From Gymnogyps californianus (Eukaryota > Chordata > Aves > Accipitriformes > Cathartidae), in contig NC_059478.1 of NCBI RefSeq assembly GCF_018139145.2, positions 9,176,001 to 9,240,000 on the forward strand: a stretch of 64,000 nt of DNA. Reading direction: 5' to 3'. Shown piece by piece: positions 11,801-24,590 of this stretch; positions within the stretch are counted from its first letter, which is position 1; every line of letters starts with the position of its first letter. The translations under genes and the position numbers were made by a program. Under the pieces are notes generated by a model. It saw nothing but the letters and a program-made list of their open reading frames with translations. It had not been told where the DNA came from and ran no database searches.

Positions 11801-12161
11801 ATGTTGCATTTGGGAAACCAGACACCCTGGACCGACGCACCTGTCCGAAACCAGGACAGACGGGTCTGGCTGGAGGGAGCTGGCCTGGGCAGACGGAGCC
11901 CCCTCCCAGCCCAGAAGGATCCAGCCCTGGGGCTGGCAGCCATGGAGGGTGTGACTGATGAGCCCCCAAAATAACATTTCTGCCCTTCTCCAGTTTCCCG
12001 GACCTGCAGGCTCCTTGGCAGCAGGGTCACGCTGGGCTTACCGACCGGGTGGCAGGCGGCTTACCCCATGCGATGGCAGCGATGCCCAGGTAGCAGATGC
12101 CACGAGAGCCCAGAGCCCACGTCCTCCCAGCAGACCGCAGTCCCGCAGCAGTTTCCTGCAT
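2610..12161 (-). CDS. SELP: P-selectin, complete gene with twelve SCR domains
   Basis: Cell-adhesion receptor of activated endothelium and thrombocytes that binds fucosylated, sulfated ligands such as PSGL-1. Coding exons, 5' to 3': 12161-12065 signal; 9751-9362 lectin; 9264-9157 EGF; SCRs 9044-8862, 7522-7337, 6663-6478, 6343-6158, 6021-5836, 5702-5517, 5381-5196, 5062-4877, 4741-4556, 4419-4234, 4105-3920, 3763-3578; membrane 3427-3305; tail 2891-2861 and 2664-2610. All join in phase to give about 1,010 residues, against 830 in human, because there are twelve SCRs rather than nine. The start chosen gives a signal region of 42 residues before WTYHYS, close to the human 41; an in-frame ATG 27 bases upstream (12188) is possible. 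The WTYHYS start, the EGF exon and the C-terminal [10 protein letters not shown] identify P-selectin rather than E- or L-selectin. Confidence 0.9.
3305..3427 (-). CDS. SELP: SELP transmembrane exon
   Basis: A 123-base exon with a hydrophobic span of about 23 residues ([16 protein letters not shown] and onward), followed by the basic stop-transfer AKRLSDR. It starts at the acceptor after SCR12 and ends in a GTACAG donor. This matches the type I topology of selectins, with the lectin domain outside the cell. Confidence 0.88.
3578..6663 (-). repeat. SELP: Tandem array of SELP SCR3-SCR12 exons, period about 320 bp
   Basis: Ten consecutive 186-base sushi exons start every 314-342 bases: 6478, 6158, 5836, 5517, 5196, 4877, 4556, 4234, 3920 and 3578. 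SCR3 to SCR11 are nearly identical in protein and in intron sequence; SCR12 is more diverged. Every exon is phase 1-1, so units can be gained or lost without breaking frame. Each unit has six cysteines and most keep an NCSH glycosylation sequon. The introns fall into two types that mostly alternate, which implies that a two-exon block was part of the duplication. Confidence 0.92.
7337..7522 (-). CDS. SELP: SELP SCR2 exon
   Basis: A 186-base, phase 1-1 sushi exon ([19 protein letters not shown] to GPPLHCEG) with six cysteines. It is related to but distinct from the near-identical array that follows. The intron between SCR2 and SCR3 is 673 bases, against about 130 within the array, so this exon lies outside the recent amplification. 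Confidence 0.88.
8862..9044 (-). CDS. SELP: SELP SCR1 exon
   Basis: A 183-base sushi exon, phase 1-1, with the six-cysteine selectin SCR pattern and an N-glycosylation sequon at NCSH. It differs clearly from the array exons and corresponds to the first SCR of mammalian P-selectin (the [13 protein letters not shown] region). It is separated from SCR2 by a 1.3 kb intron with no recognised content beyond a run of T near 8,033. Confidence 0.88.
9157..9264 (-). CDS. SELP: SELP EGF-like exon
   Basis: A 108-base, phase 1-1 exon encoding one EGF module with six cysteines, from [15 protein letters not shown] to [11 protein letters not shown]. It lies directly after the lectin exon, as in all selectins, where lectin and EGF act as one unit for ligand binding and catch-bond behaviour. 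Confidence 0.9.
9362..9751 (-). CDS. SELP: SELP C-type lectin exon
   Basis: A 390-base, phase 1-1 exon encoding the ligand-binding lectin domain. It carries the family signatures [20 protein letters not shown] and KWNDE, which hold the residues known to bind calcium (Glu, Asn, Asn of GEPNN; Asn and Asp of WNDE). By human P-selectin numbering recalled from memory, Lys84 is Arg, Glu88 is Gln, His108 is Pro and His114 is Lys. The cysteines of the fold are present (NYCQ, QDCV, EPCN, ALCY). Confidence 0.9.
9752..12064 (-). other. SELP: SELP intron between signal and lectin exons
   Basis: A 2.3 kb intron. It is moderately GC-rich with purine-rich stretches near 9,900-10,080. I saw no exon or recognisable repeat in it. 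Confidence 0.6.
12065..12161 (-). CDS. SELP: SELP signal-peptide exon
   Basis: This exon encodes 32 codons plus one base. It runs from MQETAAG through a hydrophobic stretch ([12 protein letters not shown]) and ends at a GTAAGC donor. The hydrophobic core continues into the lectin exon ([10 protein letters not shown]) before the mature WTYHYS start. Human SELP likewise puts a hydrophobic signal exon in front of the lectin exon. The 5' untranslated exon and transcription start were not located. Confidence 0.7.
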
Positions 12162-12188
12162 GCCAGGGAGGGAGGCGTGAGCATGCAT

Positions 12189-15100
12189 GTCCCACGGGGG
12201 CTCACGCACCCTGCCGTGCACCCACACCGCTGCCAGGCGGTCCTGGTAGCCACAAGGGCACATTGCTTGTGCCAGCTCACACGCAGGCACACGCCATACT
12301 GCTGGCCAGGTACAGCTCTGCTGCAGAAAGGGCCCCTCCAGCAAGGCACTTTGGGGGGGCTGTGCCTGCAGCACAGCTGGGCGGTGGGGGAGGCTGTGCC
12401 AGCAGTGCAGTTCACTCCTGGGGAGCCCCTAAGTCCAGGGCATGCCCTATGCCCCCCACCCCTCCCCGCCCACCCAGGGCTGGCATCTGCCTCCGCAGCG
12501 GCAGTGCCCTGTGCGCCTGCCCTGCCATCTGCCCCCGCTGCCCAGGGCAGGGTCTCTCTGGGTCCGTCCCGCGGGTCCCCGGCAGCGGCACCGGTTCCTG
12601 GCAGCGCCTGCCCGCAGCCCTGCCCTCCCTTAACCCCCTTTTCCAGGCAGACCCCGACTCATCCCCAAGGAAAGGAGAGGGACCTACCATGTCAGCGCCG
12701 CAGACGCACCTTGCCCAGCTGCTGGCAGCACCAGGCACGTCTGGCCCTCAGCGGGCAGCCGTGCTCACACTTCCTCCGAGCGCGCAGAGCATCGCTCCCT
12801 GCCCTTGGCCTCTTCCCCTCCCGCCCCAGCCCCGTTGCCAGCCCGCATCCTGCCCCGTGCCCCCGCCTCTCCCGCCGTGGGGCTGTCCCACCCCCAGGGA
12901 CCCCGCTTCCCAGCCCAGGGCCGGAGGGGAATAGCGGGGTCAGCCCTGGCCACGGCCCTGGCGGAACTCAGCTCAGCACCTGCCCCATGGCACGGGAGCT
13001 GGGTGCATCCCCACGCTGCCATGGGAGCCGACCCGCAACGACCAGGCCTGCCCGAGCCCCCCAGGAGGTGCGGAAGGGTCCAGCCCCAGCCCCAGGGCAC
13101 CGAGACCTCTCCAACCCACCATGTCCCCGTCGCAGTGCCCACACCGGCAGTCGGAGGACGGAGGAGGGACGAGGTGTGATGAGCTCCCACGCAGGCTGAG
13201 CAGGAGCGTGGCTCGCAGCTTCCTGGCTCCCGCACCAGATGCTCTCCTCGTTCACAGGCTTTTTGCTCTGGCTGTGAATCTTCATATATGATTTATAAAC
13301 AGTTACTTACACAATGTATTTTCCTGTCTTTGCCTTTAAGTCTTTATGAGAAAGGTCCAAGAACACGCCAGAGGAACTTCCCCTAAGTTGTAAACGTCCT
13401 TTATGAACTTCCACCAATGCTTCAGGAACATGCCTCATTGTGTCCACCTCCCCTTGGATCATTCTTGAATCATCATAAATCTTTCCTTACCCTACTCTAC
13501 TTCTAAGAAAAATTGCCTTGGCAGGGTTTTCTGCAGTAATTACTCTGCTCACTTCCAGCTAAAGCCGAAGCGAGAGCCGTGCAGGTCACATGCATTTTCC
13601 AGTTCCAGAGAAACTGATGCTGCTCCAGTGGGACTCATGCTAGACAAAAGGAGGAACCCGTCCCACAAAAGCCGTAACCCACTACAATGACTTTATACTT
13701 GGCCAATGTAAATGAAACTCGGTTCCTGTCTCTGGATATCTTCCTTGCAAAATTTTTTACTGCAATTGTCTATTTTTATGGAATTGCTGAGGATGAGCCT
13801 GTATGTCCAGTAATTCAGGAGTGCTCGCTTTCTAGCAGCTCATGTGCAGAGGGTGCACAATTATGGCAAGGGAAGAAGCAGCTGGGCGGGCAGAGAGGCC
13901 TGAGGGGCAGCTGCTGGGGCAGGAGAACATCTCCAAACACTGAGGGTCACCTGGGCAGGGTGGGAGTTGCCTCTCCCACGCGGTGGGACACCCACTGGGA
14001 GTCAGAGGGGTGCTCGCAGGTGCATGGCCCCGGGGGGGGAGCAGGCTGTGCCCCTGCCAGTTTCACTTCTGCTGAGACCTGACACAGTAGGGCAGAGCAG
14101 TAGAAAAAAAATATTCCCACCTTTATTTTTGTAACTACAAATAGTTTGTGGTGTTGTTTTAAAAACAGAGGCAAGGTGGCTGAGACCCAGAGGCTGCCGC
14201 TGCAGAGGGCAGAACGTGGCCAAGTTCAAAGCTGTTTGTGGGGACAGGTACCCTGTGCCTGTGGGTACCTGGGCTCAGAGAGAGAGTCCTGCACGGCAGG
14301 ACCGGTACCGAGGGTTGCTTTGCAGGTAGTGGAAAAAGGTACACGTGGTGGGAGGGAGAGAAGACCCAAATCAGCTCTGCTGGGAGCTGGCTGATCAGCA
14401 GGAGCCCTTTCATATCTTGGGTGGTTTCCAAGGCTGGCTCCCTGGGAAGGATTCAGGATGCTGCAGGGCACATACTCCCCGCTGGGTTCCTCCTGCCCCG
14501 CTTACCAAGGAAGGGCCAGTCCCTGACTTACGGGCTGAGCAGCGCAGGGATTTCCCAGGCAGCGGGATGTCACATCCTGTCCCCCAGCCACCCCTCTGAG
14601 GGCACAGCACAAGCTGGAAGCCAGGGCTTCGCTTAGCAGGGGCTCAAGGGAGCAGGTACAAAGACACTTTCCCGTGTCACCTCCTCACCGTCCCTCTGGG
14701 CTCTGCAGGGATCTGGAATAGAAATGTGCCTCCTTTGCTGTGTCCCTGTCCTGAGCCACAGACGGAGACGATGCTCTCTCCTGTGAGAGCCCTGCTGTGG
14801 GCTGCATCTGTGGGGAAGGGGCACGGGTGCCCCACGCATGCCATCTCCAAACCACTGCCAATGGTGCTGCGCGGATGGCGGGGTTGGGCAACCCACCCGC
14901 AGGCTGAGACCGCAGGGCTCGCTGAGGGGAAGCCCCTTGGCCGCTGCAGCCATCGCTGCCCGCCCAGGCTGATGCTCTCCTCCCTCTTGGCATGCTGGGC
15001 CGTGCCGCAGGCAGGGTGTTGTGCGCAGGGCAGGGTGCGATGCACGAGTATCCCGACGGTGCTGGGAGTGCCCAGGTGTGGACGGGACCCACAGTGACAG

Positions 15101-17840
15101 GGGCTATACGTGCTGCACTGGGAGGTGGGTGCTGGCAGTTGGGCAGATGCCCCAGGGCTTAGCCTCTGAAGAGCCCCAAGGCCAAGACCAGGCTGCGCCC
15201 CACACTGTGTCCCCAGGGAGTGCCCAGGACCCAGTGGAGTGAGACCCTGGGGGCAGGGGGTGCAAGGGGCACCCCCATCACCAGCATGCCGCAACCCCCC
15301 CGCACAGAGGCACACTTGTGTTGTTTTCAGCAGAGGCTCCTGCTCCACGATGGCACAGCCTGTTCCCCTCCTTGTGCAATGTCCCCCGGCAAACCGCAGG
15401 GGAACTGAGTCACCCTGACACAGCCCGCCTGCCTCGGCTGCCGCCGGCGATACAGCAGGCGCCTTCCTGGGGAGCCCCCCACTCCCCTCACCCCTGCTGC
15501 CGGGGAGGGCTCAGCAGCCCACCAGAGCAAGGAGGCACCCAGCAGCACCCCTGGAGGAGCATGGCGTGGTGCCGGCCAGGACCCACACCCCGCTGGGGTG
15601 CAGCCCCTCTCCCGCCATCCCCCGACTCCACCCTGGGGACCGGGGCGGCTCTCCCCAGGTCCTGCAACGCTCTGGTGAGCGGAGGCTTCGGAGGCACCTC
15701 CTGAGCATGGGCTGGGGACAGGTCCCCCCCACCGCAGGTCCCCAGTGGGTGTTTGACCCAAAGGGTGTCCCTGAGCTGCAGGGTGCCTTTGGGCATGTCT
15801 CCCAGCGTGATGCCTGGCCCAGGGTCCCAGCAGCCGGACCCTCCTCTGATGGCCCTGGAGGAAAGCAACGCGCGATAAAATCTCTCTCACAATTTGAAAG
15901 TGTTTGGCCACAGGAAGACGCATTATCTGAGTGCCGCCCTGGCTTGGAGGGGGTGAGAGAGTTGCAAAGATTAGCTGGGTCCAGAACAATGGGGATGCTT
16001 CCAAGGCAGCCCAGGGGCCGTGGCATCCTGCACCCCCAACCCACAAGGACCTCGCGGTGCTGGGGCAGCCCCAGCTGTGGGATGCAGGTGTAGTTTTGGG
16101 CAAATCACTCCTGCCCACCCCCACCCGGTCCCTCTCAGAGATGTTTCTTTGATCTCAGCTGTAGGACAGCTTTCTGCCTTGCGCCTTTCCCCTGCCACGC
16201 TGGTGATGGAGAGCCTTTTCACTGGGCACCGCTGCCAGCCGGGTACCGCTGCCCACACTGCCTGCCAGCTCCCTGGCGCCTGGCAGCAGCAACACATGCC
16301 CGGCACAGATAAGAGTTCGCCAAACAGGATGCCAGGGGCGTAGATAACACCGAAGTTATCTCACCACCCGTGTGTTAGGGAGTAAACAAGTGGCTCTGCC
16401 CACCCGGGGAATCCCAAGCAGCGGCTCTGCCCTGCCAGCGAGCTGGGGCACAGGATGAGTACGGGGTGCTGGGGTGCAGCTCCAGGGATGTGCTGCACCC
16501 AGGGGCAGCCCCGCAGCCATCCCTTGCTCTAAGCGAGAGCAGAACCGCCCAGCCTGCAGAGCTGCTCCTGGGAACTGCGATTGCTCTGCCTGCGCCCTGC
16601 CTGGCTCCCCAAGGCACTGTGTATCCCTTGAAGGCCGGGACGGGCCACCGACCCGCCTGGCCCTCCCTCGATGGCACCCGTCTTCCCAGCACATGACCGA
16701 TACCTAGAGCTGTCATGCTGGCTTGGTGTGTGGGCAACCCAGGCAGTGGAGGCGTTGGCAGCCGGTAGAGCAGGCTACTGGCACCCCAGACATCACCAGT
16801 GCTTTTGTCACGTATCTGGTTTAATGCAGAGATTTCAATCTTCTGTCTCACAAAGCAAGCCCAGAGACAGATTCCTCTGTCACCTCCGTCACCCCCTGCG
16901 CGCTATTGCCTGCTCCCCTCCCCTCCCATGGGCTCTGTCCTACCCTGCTCCCCGAGCAGAGCTGCCGCAGCCCACCCAGGGCCAGCGGATGAACGTACTC
17001 AGCCCTGAGAGCAATGTCTCCAGCCAGGGCCAGCCCCCATGGAGCAAACAATGTCCTGTCCTCTGGCCAGGAAATCCTGGTATCCCCTCCGGCAGGCACT
17101 GAGCCCAGCTGTGTTTTCCCGTGAGACAGTGGCATCCTTGAGGACGTTCTTCACCTTTTGGCAGGCCAGGGCCGAGCTTTCCTCTTCTCTTTCTCACCTC
17201 CCTGCTTCAGTGCAGCCAGCAGTTTGATGCTTTCTCCCCTGAGATCTCAGTTATCTTTCTGCTCCAAGGAGCTACTGCGTCCTGCAACTTGCCAGTCAAT
17301 TTAAATTGCTGCTTTATCTTCTGCAGGTAGAGCAGGCACTGGCACAACGTGCATTTTAGGGTCTTTCTTACATCTCAACCACTTTGCCTTTGTGGATCTA
17401 CAAAATGACCCGTCCACGCTGCCCGTGCTGTTGCAAACTGCCAGGCTTTGCCCTGTGCAGTGTCCCCCGGGTCTGCGACCCTGGGGATGGGGTAGCCCCA
17501 TCTGAATCACTGGCCTTCCAGCTCTCCGTGCATGGGGTTGGTGGCACCTGCTGAAGCTGCCTCTCTCTAAACATCCTGACTTTTGGGGTAAGCCCCTGCA
17601 AGAAAAAAACAAAAGCTAAAATAACAAGGGGAAGGATGTTCCTAACCATTTGTTGTCACCTTTGAAATTAATTACTCCTCCTCTGTCCTCTTGCAGCTCT
17701 GCTTTAAGAGCAAGATGGCTACAAACACCAATTTAACTGTGCTTCAGCAATGGGCAGAGGGGTACAGGCTCTTTCACAGCTGAGCAGCAAAAGCAAGGGG
17801 TCGTTTCTGCTAGGAAATGGCAAGGCAACATAGGGAGTGC
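12189..17840 (-). other. SELP 5' region; non-coding as far as seen
   Basis: This lies between the SELP signal exon and the 3' end of the PI-PLC gene, both on the minus strand, so it should hold the SELP promoter and any 5' untranslated exon. 12.4-13.1 kb and 14.6-16.0 kb are GC-rich and give long stop-free frames with proline/alanine-rich, low-complexity translations, which I do not accept as genes. A GATA cluster is at 16.3 kb. A good pyrimidine tract plus CAG lies near 17,600 on the minus strand but no convincing exon follows. Confidence 0.4.
16307..16361. promoter_or_regulatory. GATA-motif cluster upstream of SELP
   Basis: Three GATA-factor core motifs lie within 55 bases: AGATAAG at 16307-16313, AGATAAC at 16342-16348, and its inverse GTTATCT at 16355-16361. 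The last two form an inverted pair with a 6-base spacer. An ETS-type core (AGGAT) lies between, at about 16326. Mammalian SELP is driven by GATA and ETS factors in endothelium and megakaryocytes, and this site is about 4.1 kb upstream of the SELP signal exon. Its role is inferred. Confidence 0.35.
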
Positions 17841-17854
17841 TTTCCTAGCTTCTT

Positions 17855-17866
17855 TTTATTTTTATT
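17855..17866 (-). terminator. Tandem polyadenylation signals of the PI-PLC gene
   Basis: Two back-to-back AATAAA signals on the minus strand lie about 260 bases beyond the stop codon at 18125. This gives a short, simple 3' UTR. Confidence 0.6.
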
Positions 17867-18124
17867 TACCCTTGAAAGGAACAGGACTGTTTGCAGAGAG
17901 GCATTTCGGGTGGACTCACCGGCCCGAGAGGAGGCAAGGCAGGACCTTCTCCCTCCACCCCATCCCTGCTGCTCCGCTGGGGACTCAGCTGGCCCAGCCC
18001 CACGCCGGGACCATACCTGGCTCCTCGGGGGAGAGCAGCATGCAGGGGGCAGCTGCCCGGGCTGCCTGCCTCCAACCGCAGCTGCCAACCCTCCTCTGCT
18101 GCCTCCGGCGCGGTCACACCATCG

Positions 18125-19156
18125 TCATGCGAAGGCTTCCTGGCACCAGCAAGAGCTAGAAACCCGCTTTTGCTCTACAGGCGCTGTCATCCTTCGGCAG
18201 AGGCGCGGGGCCGGGAGCAGCGTCCGTCCCGATGGACACCGGCGTGGGCAGTGAGCGGAGCTGTGCTGGCTGCGGCGCCCGTCCCCTCTGCCACGGGGGT
18301 GCCGTGGGGATGCTGTGGGGGTGCCGGGGGCCGCCGTGATGTGTCCGCTGGCCCGTGGGCCATTGCTCTCCACGATGAGCTGGAGGAGCCCTGCCCCGGG
18401 GAAGTCCATGATGACCACCCCCCAGCGCACAGGCTGCCCCCCCCGGCGCCGCAGGTGCTGGTAGCAGCGGGGGTTCATGAAGCGGGCCACCTCCTCAGGG
18501 CAGGTGAAGAGCCCGTTGCCAGAGCAGAAGGTGAGGTGCATGGTGGCGGGGTCCCCGCCGGCCGCCCTCTCCAGGTGCCGCCGTGCCCGGGCCCACTTGC
18601 GCTCCAGCGAGAGCACGTTCCAGGCGTCGCTGATGCTCAGCTGCTCGTAGGGGATGCCCAGCACCTCCCGCGCCAGCGCCTCCAGCACCACGATCTTCCC
18701 CCGTGCCTGGCCCAGCGTTGGCACCTCCTCCCGGCACCACACGTGGCCCTGTGCCTCCTCCAGCAAGCAGCGGCGCAGCCGGGCGGCAAAGCCGGGCCGG
18801 GGGAAGATGAGCTGCTCCTCCTTGATGCGCATGAGCACGGCCTCGCCAGGGTGGGCGCGGAGGAAGCGCAGGGTGCGGCGCAGGACCCCCCGCAGGCTGG
18901 CCCGCTGGAAGGTGCAGAGGTGGTAGACATGGAGCTCGCCCCGCGCCAGCTTGCAGCGCACGTCCAGGAAGCGGACGCCAGCCGCCAGCTGGGCCTCCAG
19001 GCCCCAGCTCTGGCACCGCAGGCGCCGGCCGCCGAACAGGCTGAGGGAGTCGTGGGTGCCAGGGATGGAGAGGCGGGAGAGGGGCAGGGCATCGGGGAGC
19101 CCCGCCATCCAGTCAGGGCAGCAGGCTGCTGGCTGGGGCATGCAGTCGAACGCCAT
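18125..19156 (-). CDS. PI-PLC X-domain protein, bacterial-type layout, apparently intronless
   Basis: Predicted phosphatidylinositol-specific phospholipase C, which cleaves phosphatidylinositol or GPI anchors into diacylglycerol and a cyclic inositol phosphate. From the chosen ATG (AGCATGG context) it is 343 residues in one open frame. Visible features in order: LSIPGTHDS with the first catalytic histidine near residue 35; FLDVRCK with the arginine near 67; ELHVYHL with the second histidine near 79; HPGEAVLMRIKEE; LGQARGKIVVLEA; and RWGVVIMDFPG near the end. This order matches secreted bacterial PI-PLC better than the C2/EF-hand eukaryotic PLCs. The last 80 residues are low-complexity. In-frame ATGs at 19180, 19222 and 19282 are possible; an acceptor-like CGGCAG at about 19229 suggests an upstream untranslated exon. 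No signal peptide is obvious. Confidence 0.75.
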   Translation of the reverse strand: MAFDCMPQPAACCPDWMAGLPDALPLSRLSIPGTHDSLSLFGGRRLRCQSWGLEAQLAAGVRFLDVRCKLARGELHVYHLCTFQRASLRGVLRRTLRFLRAHPGEAVLMRIKEEQLIFPRPGFAARLRRCLLEEAQGHVWCREEVPTLGQARGKIVVLEALAREVLGIPYEQLSISDAWNVLSLERKWARARRHLERAAGGDPATMHLTFCSGNGLFTCPEEVARFMNPRCYQHLRRRGGQPVRWGVVIMDFPGAGLLQLIVESNGPRASGHITAAPGTPTASPRHPRGRGDGRRSQHSSAHCPRRCPSGRTLLPAPRLCRRMTAPVEQKRVSSSCWCQEAFA

Positions 19157-19229
19157 GCTGCGCCGGCACCGTGCCTCCATGCCGCCAGGAGAGCGGGCGC
19201 TCCGGCGCCTGGCCGGCCCCATTGAGCCC

Positions 19230-20559
19230 TGCCGTGGAGGAGAAGCAGACCATGAGCAGTGGGAGCACCGCATGGCCCCCATGCCTCCTGATCCCAGCCC
19301 TCCTCAGAGGTATCCCCACCATCCCATGAAACCCTACAGCATACCACGTGCCCTGTACACGTTGCTGCCGATACTCTGCACTGTCACACCATACGGTCCC
19401 CCTCCCACTCTCAAGCACTTGGCCCACTACCCCTGAGCCCTGGCGTGTCCCAGCCTCCCCCTCCTGCACCCACCTGGGTTTGCCTGCAGCCGCGGGGTGC
19501 AGCCTGCTGGATGGGGCGCGCGGCCGTGGGTGCCGGCGGCACACTGGCGGGTGGAGCGGGATGCCGGCCATTAACCCGGTGATGGTCATGACGCGCGTCC
19601 TGCCTCGCATGTGGCACGTGCACCAGGGATTCATCCTCAGCCCTTGGCCAAGGGGAGCGCTCGGCAGACACGCCGGGCTGGAAAATTGCCTGGCTGATCC
19701 CGCAAGCAGCCATTCAGACCTCTGCACCTCCCTCCCCAAGAATCAGGACAAACGGGATCAGGGTGCCCCAGGGCCCCTTGACACTGCCCGTGGGAGCGGC
19801 TGCGCAGATCCCCCAGGTGCCCACACGCCTGCTCCAGAGCCATGCCCTGGGTTGTCTCCCGGCAGGACCTGGTCCCCCCCGGGTGATGACTGCTGTTGTC
19901 CCTGTCAGAAGGACAACGTCCAGGCAGGGATCTGGAGCTGGGGTCTGTGCTTGCCAGCATGGCTGAGGACCTGCCCAGCGAGGGTCCCCCAGGAAGCAGG
20001 CTCCGTCCCCTTGCTCCTCGGGCACTGGCAGCTGCTTCACACCCAAATCACCGTGAGGCTGCTCCTGGCAGCCCGGGCTGCCATCACCACTGGAGTGCAA
20101 GCCCCGTGGCCATGGCCGGGTCTGGACCTGGTGCCCGGGGGAGGTGACTCACCTCCTGTCTGGGGGACACGGCTGCAGGGCACCCCGGTTGGCAGCGCAC
20201 ACCGAGCCCGGGGGTTTTTGGAGAGGACCCTCCTGGCAGGTCACAGACCCCTCTGAGCATCCCTCCTAGGACACATCCCCTCCGCCTGAGCAGGGAGGGC
20301 ACAGAGATCCTCCCAGGGACGCTTTCTGCCGTGGGCTCTGCCACTGCAAGGACACCAGGCGGAGGGACCGGAGGGGGACACCAGCAGACGTCTTTCCCTG
20401 CGCGCTGGGAGCAGCAGCGAGGCTGAGGGGGGTCCCCTGGGGCAGCCCCCTGCTCGGGGGGACAGAGACCCTGCAGCCTGCCCGGGCAACCTCCCCCAGC
20501 CCCTGAAAAAGGTCTTATGTTGAACTGCAGCGTGCTGCACCGCAGCCTGTGTCCGTCAC

Positions 20560-20560
<1 letters not shown>
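19230..20560. other. Region between the divergent PI-PLC and HTATIP2-like genes
   Basis: About 1.4 kb of GC-rich DNA separates the 5' ends of two head-to-head genes, so it probably holds both promoters and a PI-PLC 5' untranslated exon. I saw no TATA box and no coding exon. A 505-residue frame on the minus strand (21601-20084) is a GC artefact that crosses the real HTATIP2 exons. Confidence 0.45.
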
Positions 20561-22959
<2,399 letters not shown>

Positions 22960-23231
22960 AGCAGAAGGGATGGGCAGGAAAGAGCTTGATTCACCGCTCA
23001 GATGCTCTTCTGGGCTGAGGATGAATGCACGTGTGGGAGAGGAGCGGGGTGCTTGCATAGCTGATGTGGAGATAGAGGTGCACTTCTTTGCATGGCAGCT
23101 GATTCTGTCAAGTGATCAAAAATGCAGGTGCTGGCTGGTGGGTGAGGAGGAACAATGTGCTCTGCTGCCTGTATCCAGCATGCGAATCTGAGTAAAAATG
23201 GTGTAATCCAATTTCTTGAATTGAGGCCTGA

Positions 23232-23237
23232 AATAAA
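23232..23237 (+). terminator. HTATIP2: Polyadenylation signal of the HTATIP2-like gene
   Basis: AATAAA lies 273 bases beyond the stop codon and is followed by a GT-rich stretch (TGGTCTGTTTGTG), as expected for a cleavage site. Confidence 0.65.
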
Positions 23238-23259
23238 ATCCTATGACTGGTCTGTTTGT

Positions 23260-24590
23260 GCCAACTTTGTGTTGAAATTGTGTTTGTCTCCTGCGCGTTG
23301 CCAACCCAACCGCATCTGTTCACAGATTGTGTCTTTTGATGACACTTCAAGGAATGCACACGGGCAAGTGGCCATGCTGTAGATGGATACAGGAAAGCAG
23401 AGGCAGCGCGCAGCTGCCTGTGCTGAGGCTGCATCCCGCAGAGCACACGGTGGCACCAGTGCCGCTTGGATAGCGGAGCTCCTGGAAGCTCAGCAGCAGT
23501 TGCTGATGTGCCTGGAGCACTGGCTCTGCCCGCAGTAGGTCTCTGCAAACATGCAGCGTGTACCTTGTCCTTGCCGATCTGCTCTGTGTGCAAAGGGACT
23601 GCTATAGGGATGCTGCTGTTCAGATCCAGGCGGTCACTTTAGTACCTATAGTAGCATAAAAGCCATGCAAATACTTGCATTGACTTGAAAACACCTGTCA
23701 CCGCTGGCTCCTCTGGGCTTTCCTTATGGACACAAGTGAACCAGAGCTCAGCCCTGTTCCCAGGGGTGCTCTGCGTGTGCAAGAGGTGAGGCCAGCCCCG
23801 TGCACGTCTTGGGGTGGGCTTGCCCCTGCCCTGCGCTGCGCTGCCTGGGTGCTGGAAGGGGAGCAGGTCCCTGCTGTGGGCAGAGAGCAGGCACGAGGAG
23901 CAGCGTCATGTCCCAGCTGCGGCCCCGGCCACTCTCAGGCCTTGTGCTTGGGGTTGAGGAACTTGGCAGCTCTGCAGCTGAGATGCAGGACTTACGTGAC
24001 TCCTGAATTCCCAGCTGGCCAGAGTCCCAGTGCTCTGGGTAATGCTGCTTTCCAGGGTTTTCTCCTCTTTGACCTCACCCGTGGCTCCTGTGTCAGTGAC
24101 TTGGATGCAGCAAGGGGAGGGAGCCAGGATCCCCTGTCTTCTTCCTTCTACACAAGCGTTTTAATCATCGGGCTGGACCTCAGAAGCTTGGTGGAGGCAG
24201 TGGGATGGTGTAACCCCACGCTGTGTGTTACCCAAGTCACTCCTGAACCATGCACAGGGCTTAGTTCAAAGGCAACAAATGAGGGGCCACCGAGCCGTAA
24301 TTACTGATCAGACTGTCCTGGTGAGAGCAAAAGCAGTAACTTTAAAGTAATATTTAATGTCAAAAGGGAAATGAGAGGTAGGCTGGCCTTAAAAAAAGAT
24401 GATGTGCTTATACAGGCGAGTGGAAATGAACACCTGAAGCGGCAAGACCTTAGAAGTGGTGAAAATTGCATACAGATGAGAGAGTAAACAAAGAATACAA
24501 GCTCTGGAAAGTTACAGGTGAAAGGCAGGCCACAGAAGACTTGAGGAAAGCATCCTAAAGGCATAAAAATTAATCATGACTATGTGAGAA
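23260..24590. other. Intergenic, nothing firm
   Basis: This follows the HTATIP2-like polyadenylation site. A 193-residue open frame at 23726-24307 shows no domain, motif or splice context and is probably chance. From about 24,300 the base composition shifts to A-rich as the old LINE begins. Confidence 0.5.

Noticed and set aside
11958..13199. 413-residue plus-strand open frame
   Set aside because: Proline/alanine-rich, antisense to the SELP signal exon, no domain; a GC artefact.
17301..17649. Minus-strand frames after a good acceptor, one with a hydrophobic start
   Set aside because: No matching donor, domain or neighbouring exon; the hydrophobic start lies in what looks like the intronic pyrimidine tract.
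17891..19225. 444-residue plus-strand open frame
   Set aside because: Antisense to the PI-PLC gene; the minus strand carries the catalytic motifs.
23726..24307. 193-residue plus-strand open frame after the HTATIP2-like gene
   Set aside because: No motif, splice context or repeat homology; likely chance.
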